This document shows positions 29,232-34,276 of a stretch of DNA of 34,276 nt, in pieces (position 1 is the first letter of the stretch; every line of letters begins with the position of its first letter). The position numbers and the translations under genes are program-made. The stretch lies in contig CAYQVW010000014.1 of assembly GCA_964421245.1 (NCBI GenBank), positions 1 through 34,276 of the forward strand. Reading direction: 5' to 3'. Under the pieces are notes generated by a model. It was not told where the DNA came from, did not search any database, and saw nothing but the letters and a program-made list of their open reading frames with translations. This DNA comes from CAYQVW01 sp964421245. Lineage in GTDB: Bacteria > Margulisbacteria > WOR-1 > XYC2-FULL-46-14.

Positions 29232-30524
29232 ATCTTCGATTATTAAGTCAATAGCCTCGCGCTGAGAAGAGGGGTCTGCAAAAGCTAATATCTCACTCCT
29301 CATTTTAACCCAGGGGTATCTCTTATTAAGAGACCCTCTTAGATCGATTTCAAGTTCTTCGTCAAATAAATGAGCTGTGATTGGAAGTTTTTTAACCGCT
29401 CCTGTTGAGCTTGTGACAATTTTGGGTTCTCTCCTCTCTTCCGCAATGGTCATTAACCCATTGCTCTCATACGCGCAAAGAAAAGTATAGCCTGCTTGAA
29501 CACTAAATAGTCCATCAACTGCATAGCTTTCTAAAAGCCTGTCAATATTCCTTAGAACCTCTAGCAATTTATCTCTAATTATCTCGGGATAGGTAAGAAT
29601 GACGGCATGAGCTTGTGGTATTTTTTTAGAAAATAAGGCTTCCATTAAATTAAGGGCCATCTGCCAATTGTACCCTCCCTTTCTCATCGCCCTAAGTGCT
29701 GCCTGGCTAAATCCATCAGTACCAAAACTGATAAGATCCTCTCCATCCCTCAACAAAAGATCAATTAACTCATTATCAAGCTCGCCTTTCTGAAAAAATG
29801 ATCCGATGCTTGCAAAATACCCAAAATTAAAAAAATCTCGAAGCCCTGGAGTGTTATTCAGTTTTTCATAAAATTCGATCGCCCGATCCCTGTTCTGAAA
29901 AAAGTCATCATCTGTAAAAAGAATGTTTTTTGCTTCTTCGGGAAGCTCTCCTTTTAAGATAAACTCCTTTATTCTATTAAGCTCTTGGATAATCCTATCG
30001 GCCGACCAATAGATTGCCAGGTCATGGTATTGGAAGGAACAAAAGATGCAACGATATTTGCAGCCTCGGGAGGTGTGCAGAGAAAGCCCCCCAACCTTTT
30101 TAATATCTTTTATAAGCTGATCATAAAGTACTATCCCCGGCTGAGCTTCAAGCTCGTCAACTTTTAATATATTGACCCCATTATCATAATGTTCAAACTC
30201 TTCATGCTTTACATAAACACCTCTTAATTTTTTGATGCAGTCATAATCAACCATTTCTTGAGAAAAGGCCCGAACGAGCTCAACTGCAACCTTTTCTCCG
30301 TCTCCTCGCACAAGGGCGGTTGCTTTTGGGAAAAAAGTGCTAAGTTCTTTTAGGTTGTGACAGGTATTAACTGAAGGTCCGCCAATAAAAATATGGGCCT
30401 TAGGAAAGCGTTCGGCTAGAATCTCTACCTCTTTTTGTATTTCTACAAAGACATCATCGTATAGCGATAAAAAGAAAAAGGAGGGAGTTTGCTCTTCTGT
30501 TAAGCCCCGCCCCCCCCTGAACAA
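29211..30524 (-). CDS. B12-binding/radical SAM protein, main part of a gene split at a G8 tract
   Basis: A 437-codon frame that needs TTG at 30524 because the true N-terminus lies in another frame. The first part resembles a cobalamin-binding Rossmann fold (PSFFFLSLYDDVFVEIQKEV, AHIFIGGPSVNTCHNLKEL), and the radical SAM domain follows: GLSLHTSRGCKYRCIFCSFQ with the CxxxCxxC cluster. The C-terminal part is unrecognised. A run of eight G (C8 on the plus strand, 30510-30517) lies just after the apparent start. With one G fewer the frame joins to the ATG at 30690, which has AGGAG six bases upstream. The gene is therefore either a frameshift, a switchable phase-variable gene or an assembly error. 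Methylase or other B12-dependent chemistry cannot be named. Confidence 0.7.
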   Translation of the reverse strand: MFRGGRGLTEEQTPSFFFLSLYDDVFVEIQKEVEILAERFPKAHIFIGGPSVNTCHNLKELSTFFPKATALVRGDGEKVAVELVRAFSQEMVDYDCIKKLRGVYVKHEEFEHYDNGVNILKVDELEAQPGIVLYDQLIKDIKKVGGLSLHTSRGCKYRCIFCSFQYHDLAIYWSADRIIQELNRIKEFILKGELPEEAKNILFTDDDFFQNRDRAIEFYEKLNNTPGLRDFFNFGYFASIGSFFQKGELDNELIDLLLRDGEDLISFGTDGFSQAALRAMRKGGYNWQMALNLMEALFSKKIPQAHAVILTYPEIIRDKLLEVLRNIDRLLESYAVDGLFSVQAGYTFLCAYESNGLMTIAEERREPKIVTSSTGAVKKLPITAHLFDEELEIDLRGSLNKRYPWVKMRSEILAFADPSSQREAIDLIIEDLTDSAD

Positions 30525-30690
30525 AGGGGGCTTTCATAAAATGGGGACGAGCTACTTGACTTTGGACCAAACGACCAGCCATGGCCCTGGCCGCTTCAGC
30601 CGTTGGAATGTGCCCAACCTTTCGTCCCCACCAGGAACTTTTAAAGGCCATATTAAAGGCAGCTATTGGTAATTTTTGTGCAGCTCCCAT
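30454..30690 (-). CDS. N-terminal fragment of the B12-binding/radical SAM gene
   Basis: A 78-codon frame with ATG at 30690 behind AGGAG (six-base spacing). It reads MGAAQKLPIAAFNMAFKSSW, HIPTAEAARAMAGRLVQSQV, and enters the G8 tract at VQGG; after it the frame gives ANSLLFLFIAIR and stops. The sense frame after the tract, RGLTEEQTPSFFFLSLYDD, belongs to the next feature. I therefore read it as the front of that gene rather than a separate protein. Confidence 0.55.
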   Translation of the reverse strand: MGAAQKLPIAAFNMAFKSSWWGRKVGHIPTAEAARAMAGRLVQSQVARPHFMKAPFVQGGAGLNRRANSLLFLFIAIR

Positions 30691-30704
30691 TTTATTCTCC
30701 TAAA

Positions 30705-30713
30705 TGCTATAAT
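30705..30713 (+). promoter_or_regulatory. Extended -10 promoter of fabZ-lpxA/lpxB
   Basis: TGCTATAAT at 30705-30713; the expected start is near 30720, leaving a leader of about 44 bases to the ATG at 30764 with a good ribosome binding site. No clear -35. Confidence 0.5.
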
Positions 30714-30763
30714 ATTATCGGATTCTTTTCTGGAAAATTTCAGTGAATTCAATGGAGGAAAAA

Positions 30764-32038
30764 ATGCTTAATATACAAGATATTATGAAGGCGATTCCCC
30801 ATCGTTATCCGTTTCTTCTAGTAGACAAGGTTACCGAATTTGAAGAAGGAAAACGAGCAGTCGGGATCAAAAATGTCACAATAAATGAGCACTTCTTTCA
30901 GGGTCATTTCCCAGGACAGCCTGTTATGCCAGGTGTTTTAATTGTTGAGGCTCTAGCCCAGCTGGGAGCCGTGCTTGCCCTGCGCCAACCATCATCTGAT
31001 GGAAAGATAATCTACTTTGGCGGAATTGATAAGGTTAGATTTAGAAGACCGGTTGTTCCCGGAGATCAACTAACCTTGGTAGCCGATGTTTTATGGTTTC
31101 GCCGTGGAATTGGAAAAATGAAAGCAACCGCTAAGGTTAGCGAAGAGCTAGCGGTTGAAGGAGAATTCACCTTTTCGTTAGTTCCTCAAGGGGCCGGCGG
31201 CGCAAGTATCCATCCAACAGCAACCATCCACCCAACCGCAAAAATTGGCAAAGGGGTAAAAATAGGACCAAATGTTGTAATCGGACCAGAGGTAGAAATA
31301 GACGAAGGAAGCATTGTTGAAGCACACACCACCATAAACCGATGGACAAAAATCGGAAAAAACAATCATATTCACAATAACGTCTCTATCGGCATATCTC
31401 CTCAAGACGTTTCATATAAAGGCCAAAGGGGACAGATTGTCATTGGAGATAAAAACGTTATCCGTGAATTTGTAACAATCCATTTACCAAGTAAAGAGAA
31501 TGGTAAAACATCGATTGGCAATGAAAACTACATAATGGTGCATGCTCATATTCCACACGATTGTAAAATTGGAAACCAAACTGTTATCGGCGGATATGTA
31601 GGCTTAGCCGGACACACGACTATTGAAGACCAAGCCATTATCGGTGGCATGTCCGGGGTACACCAGTTTGTAAGAATCGGACGATTAGCCATGGTCGGAG
31701 CTCAATCAAAGGTAGTACAAGATATTCCCCCGTTTATGCTAGTTGAGGGAAATCCTGCCCAGGTACGCACTATTAATTTAATTGGCCTACAGAGAAAAGG
31801 ATTTTCGCAAGAAGCAATCGCCGAAATTAAAAAGGCCTTTAAAATTATTTACGAAACAAAACAGAGAACTCCAGCAATTGTTAATGAATTGAGAAAGCGC
31901 TTACGTCCTCTTGATGAGGTTAACCAACTAATTAGTTTCTTAGCCACAGAAAGCCGACGAGGAATCAACAAAAAGGTTGCCTTAGATGAGATTGAAGAAG
32001 ATCTTATCTTTCCAGAGATTCCAGAACTCGGAATATGA
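30764..32038 (+). CDS. FabZ-LpxA fusion: 3-hydroxyacyl-ACP dehydratase / UDP-GlcNAc acyltransferase
   Basis: A 424-residue fusion. Residues 1-140 are FabZ: IPHRYPFLLVDKV, QGHFPGQPVMPGVLIVEALA with catalytic His48 and Glu62, FRRPVVPGDQL. From about 150 it is LpxA, a left-handed beta-helix of hexapeptides (IHPTATIHPTAKIGKGVKIG) with the catalytic histidine in VHAHIPHDCKIGN and the end signature GNPAQVRTINLIGLQRKGFS. So the fatty-acid dehydratase and the first lipid A acyltransferase, which use the same hydroxyacyl-ACP, are one chain. The ATG at 30764, eight bases behind GGAGG, is preferred to GTG 30743 and ATG 30752. It overlaps lpxB by four bases. Confidence 0.93.
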   Translation: MLNIQDIMKAIPHRYPFLLVDKVTEFEEGKRAVGIKNVTINEHFFQGHFPGQPVMPGVLIVEALAQLGAVLALRQPSSDGKIIYFGGIDKVRFRRPVVPGDQLTLVADVLWFRRGIGKMKATAKVSEELAVEGEFTFSLVPQGAGGASIHPTATIHPTAKIGKGVKIGPNVVIGPEVEIDEGSIVEAHTTINRWTKIGKNNHIHNNVSIGISPQDVSYKGQRGQIVIGDKNVIREFVTIHLPSKENGKTSIGNENYIMVHAHIPHDCKIGNQTVIGGYVGLAGHTTIEDQAIIGGMSGVHQFVRIGRLAMVGAQSKVVQDIPPFMLVEGNPAQVRTINLIGLQRKGFSQEAIAEIKKAFKIIYETKQRTPAIVNELRKRLRPLDEVNQLISFLATESRRGINKKVALDEIEEDLIFPEIPELGI

Positions 32039-33171
32039 AGATTTTAATCTCTGCCGGTGAGGTCTCTGGCGATCTCTACGGATCATTTCTCGTAAAAGAG
32101 ATTGTAAGGACAGGTCGCGACCTGTCCTTACAAATATATGGCATGGGAGGGGAAAAGCTAAAAGCCGCGGGAATGGATCTTCGACACGACATTATCCAAA
32201 GAAGCTCTGTTGGATTAATCGAAACACTTCCAAATATTATTCCTGTTTATTTAACTTTTAGGAAAATGGTCTCTTATCTAGACAAAGAAAGACCCGATTT
32301 GGTTATTGCAATCGATTCACAGGGTTTTAATGTCCCTTTTTTGGCCGAAGCGAAAAAGAGAGGAATAAAAACTGTCTATTTTATTCCACCACAAGAGTGG
32401 CTCTGGGGAACCGATGACAATCTAAAAAAAGTTGTCTCTTTGTGTGATTTAATTGCCTGCATGTTTGAGGATGGATATAAGGCATATAAGAAAGAAGGGG
32501 CCAATGCTGTTTATTTTGGTCATCCGATTTTAGATATTGTAAAAACCAGCACAACAAAAGAAGAGTTTCTAAAAAAACATAATTTAAAAAATGTTTTCCC
32601 GATTATCTCTCTTGGGTTAGGGAGCCGAAAGCAAGAATTTAAAAAACTACTCCCTAAAATATTAAAAACAGCTGAGATTATTGCGCAGACCCACAAAGAG
32701 GCGCAATTTTTAGTCCCGCTTGCTAATTCTAAATACAAAAAGACCATCCAAAGACATCTCAATAAATACAATTTAAATATTAGAATTATAGAAGATTCTA
32801 GTTATAATATTTTAAATGCTTCGGATCTTTTGATTACAAAATCTGGAACAATCAATGTTGAGGCCTGCGTTTTGAACGTTCCAAACATAATGATGTATGA
32901 GGTACATCCAATTACTTATTGGTTAGCCAAAAAAGTCTTAAAAATCAAGGTCCCCCCCCACTTTAGTCTTCCAAATCTTATTGCAAAAGACAAAATAATT
33001 TCCGAGTTTGTTCAAGAAGACGTCGTCCCAGCAAAAATGGCAGAAGAGTGTCTAAAAATTCTAAAAAATCCACAAGATTTAAAAATCCGCATGCAAAAAG
33101 TAACGGCGGCACTTGGATCCACTGGGGCAATTTCTAAAATTGCAAAAGAAATACTTAAAACGTCGGGCTAG
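32035..33171 (+). CDS. lpxB: Lipid-A-disaccharide synthase
   Basis: A 378-residue LpxB, which joins UDP-diacyl-GlcN and lipid X. It has the N-terminal MKILISAGEVSGDLYGSFLV, IYGMGGEKLKAAG, AIDSQGFNVPFLAEAKKRGI, VYFIPPQEWLWG and the C-terminal site LITKSGTINVEACVLNVPNI. A 32-bp perfect palindrome (32102-32133) lies in frame between the opening helix and IYGMGG and codes for roughly VRTGRDLSLQ, a segment about two residues longer than in E. coli. The start overlaps fabZ-lpxA (ATGA), so it is coupled. It ends overlapping the convergent lipoprotein gene by 17 bases. Confidence 0.95.
   Translation: MKILISAGEVSGDLYGSFLVKEIVRTGRDLSLQIYGMGGEKLKAAGMDLRHDIIQRSSVGLIETLPNIIPVYLTFRKMVSYLDKERPDLVIAIDSQGFNVPFLAEAKKRGIKTVYFIPPQEWLWGTDDNLKKVVSLCDLIACMFEDGYKAYKKEGANAVYFGHPILDIVKTSTTKEEFLKKHNLKNVFPIISLGLGSRKQEFKKLLPKILKTAEIIAQTHKEAQFLVPLANSKYKKTIQRHLNKYNLNIRIIEDSSYNILNASDLLITKSGTINVEACVLNVPNIMMYEVHPITYWLAKKVLKIKVPPHFSLPNLIAKDKIISEFVQEDVVPAKMAEECLKILKNPQDLKIRMQKVTAALGSTGAISKIAKEILKTSG
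32102..32133. repeat. 32-bp perfect palindrome inside lpxB
   Basis: A 16-bp arm, TTGTAAGGACAGGTCG, is followed directly by its exact reverse complement. The inner part, GGACAGGTCGCGACCTGTCC, is the same design as the palindrome at 10349 (arms GGACAG/CTGTCC, centre TCGCGA) with two changed bases that keep pairing. It keeps the reading frame and stops nothing. Confidence 0.75.
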
Positions 33172-34123
33172 CTTCAAATTCTGAAGTCGCCGGCCAGGCA
33201 GCAAAATCAGCTTCTGGGGTTGCCGGATAGGTCATGCTGCTTGCATCAATATTACTAGGCACGGTTCCGGCAATTGTTGCATAAGTTGTTACGTTAACAT
33301 ACAAAAGACCAGAATCGTTAGTTGAATAGCCAGTAGTCCAATCCCTTCCATGCAGCCTCTCTGTATCTCGATTAAATTTGCCATAAAGTTTATCAATTAT
33401 GCTTACAGCTGTAGCCGGGTTAATTGTGTTCTGGTACATTTGAAAAGTTACAACTGTATTATTTGGATCATTATCGTTTTCTTTACAATAAAAATAGGTT
33501 GAGCCGGTAATTTGATTTGTAGCACTCCAATTTCCAGTTGCTCCGCCGGTACAAATTTTGGTTCCAGATTGAGTTGCATCATAGTCAAATTTAATTGTCA
33601 TCGGAGAGCTATGGGTTGAGGTCCACATTATATATGGATCTATAATAATGCTCCCTTTATTATCATTGACGAGGTCCCCATAAAGCCAGCGGCGGTAAGA
33701 GCTCTCCCCTGGCCGGATTCCCCAAATTTTTACTAAGTACCCAGCTGAATTTTGCGTAACATGCCCTTTATAAGAAATATCGCTCGATCCTCCGTAGGTT
33801 CCAACAAAGGTATATTCGTTACTAGCAATTGTAGTTAATGTTTCTTGGCGAAAGGTTGAAAGAACCGGATCAAAACCTTCAAAATATCCGAGATTAATTC
33901 CTGCTTGGGCATAAGCACTTGTAACCAAGCCCTGTGCGCGGGAGACTGCCTTAGTTTTTAGTGATGAGCTACTGGCTGAATCTAGATCATCAAGTTGAAA
34001 GACAACATCTTTTGATGGAAAAGGGATTCCATTATCATAAGTTGAGGCGGCCTGTCTTTTTCCGCAGCCCAAAAAAAGAATCAAGCTAGTTGCCAAAATA
34101 AAAGCTAAAGTCAAAGTTTTCAT
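33155..34123 (-). CDS. Putative lipoprotein of unknown function
   Basis: A 322-residue protein with a lipoprotein signal peptide: MKTLTLAFILATSLILFLGC, with Cys20 as the lipobox residue. The mature part is Ser/Thr/Asn-rich and strand-like (YTFVGTYGGSSDISYKGHVT, SGLLYVNVTTYATIAGTV), with no catalytic motif that I can see, and is probably exposed at the membrane surface. It is convergent with lpxB, overlapping by 17 bases. No upstream partner is visible; the promoter should lie in 34124-34234. Confidence 0.7.
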   Translation of the reverse strand: MKTLTLAFILATSLILFLGCGKRQAASTYDNGIPFPSKDVVFQLDDLDSASSSSLKTKAVSRAQGLVTSAYAQAGINLGYFEGFDPVLSTFRQETLTTIASNEYTFVGTYGGSSDISYKGHVTQNSAGYLVKIWGIRPGESSYRRWLYGDLVNDNKGSIIIDPYIMWTSTHSSPMTIKFDYDATQSGTKICTGGATGNWSATNQITGSTYFYCKENDNDPNNTVVTFQMYQNTINPATAVSIIDKLYGKFNRDTERLHGRDWTTGYSTNDSGLLYVNVTTYATIAGTVPSNIDASSMTYPATPEADFAAWPATSEFEASPTF

Positions 34124-34189
34124 AATTGTGCCTCAGATTATAGCCTTTCTTTAAATTTGATGCAAGCTATCGATCTCTTGTTTCGATAA

Positions 34190-34195
34190 TATAAT
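34190..34195 (+). promoter_or_regulatory. Possible -10 box before the gene at the right edge
   Basis: TATAAT at 34190-34195 is an exact -10 hexamer without a clear -35. The gap 34124-34234 otherwise shows no gene. Confidence 0.3.
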
Positions 34196-34234
34196 ATGTA
34201 AATTAGGTGAAATTACCCCTGGTTTTTGACGCCT

Positions 34235-34276
34235 ATGAAAGCAATAGTCAACCTTTTTGGAAACCAGCGACTAAAC
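34235..34276 (+). CDS. Partial coding sequence at the right edge
   Basis: An ATG at 34235 opens MKAIVNLFGNQRLN and runs off the window. The reading is short and no ribosome binding site is clear. I cannot assign a product. Confidence 0.35.
   Translation, partial: MKAIVNLFGNQRLN

Noticed and set aside
1..34276. CRISPR array
   Set aside because: No regularly spaced identical repeats of 23-40 bases and no cas-like gene were seen.

Overview
The window looks like chromosomal DNA from an AT-rich, uncultured-type Gram-negative (diderm) bacterium. It carries lipid A genes (lpxC, a fabZ-lpxA fusion, lpxB), two predicted outer-membrane beta-barrels, one of them with S-layer homology (SLH) repeats, and a lipoprotein. 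SLH-anchored porins plus lipid A plus a Bacteroidetes-style GlmU recall Candidatus Margulisbacteria/WOR-1 or similar lineages. That placement is inference from gene content; no 16S or ribosomal protein genes are present.

Layout. 1-8.5 kb is accessory. It holds a leaderless-looking methyltransferase gene, a three-gene operon (DUF134 regulator, NifX/NifB-like protein, DsrE-like protein) whose -10 box is covered by a perfect 20-bp palindrome, and a run of element-type genes: a MerR-like protein with a Com-like zinc ribbon, a SpoVG-like protein, a winged-helix protein, two XRE regulators and a TM2 protein. It ends in a large serine recombinase whose reading frame runs into a tRNA-Gln gene, which marks one end of an integrated element. 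8.6-9.8 kb holds a HExxH metallopeptidase and a probably frameshifted small gene. 9.8-13.5 kb is a leftward operon of apbE, ackA, a GlmU-like gene and an EF-Tu-domain-2-like gene. 13.5-17.8 kb holds pyrB, nnr, a ferredoxin, a DUF1858 protein, a porin, a metzincin-like protein and pyrE. 17.8-18.2 kb encodes two very small peptides, followed on the same strand by the SLH porin gene.

20.5-25.6 kb is the most interesting part. It has a radical SAM/SPASM enzyme, an upstream 72-residue peptide ending in a Cys-containing tail, a terminator-like hairpin between them, a divergent U32-type iron-sulfur protein with TPRs, and an ABC exporter with a sigma-region-4-like helix-turn-helix at its C-terminus. 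Together these look like an undescribed peptide-modification (RiPP-like) locus; no substrate or product can be proved from sequence.

25.6-34.3 kb is core-like: tRNA-Thr, tuf with a near-consensus promoter, a VanW-family protein, lpxC, a B12-binding/radical SAM gene split at a G8 tract, fabZ-lpxA, lpxB, a lipoprotein and the start of another gene. GC-rich perfect palindromes occur inside two genes (in frame) and in the tuf leader, suggesting a dispersed palindromic repeat. Several promoters place an extended -10 box 6-8 bases before the ATG, suggesting leaderless transcripts.
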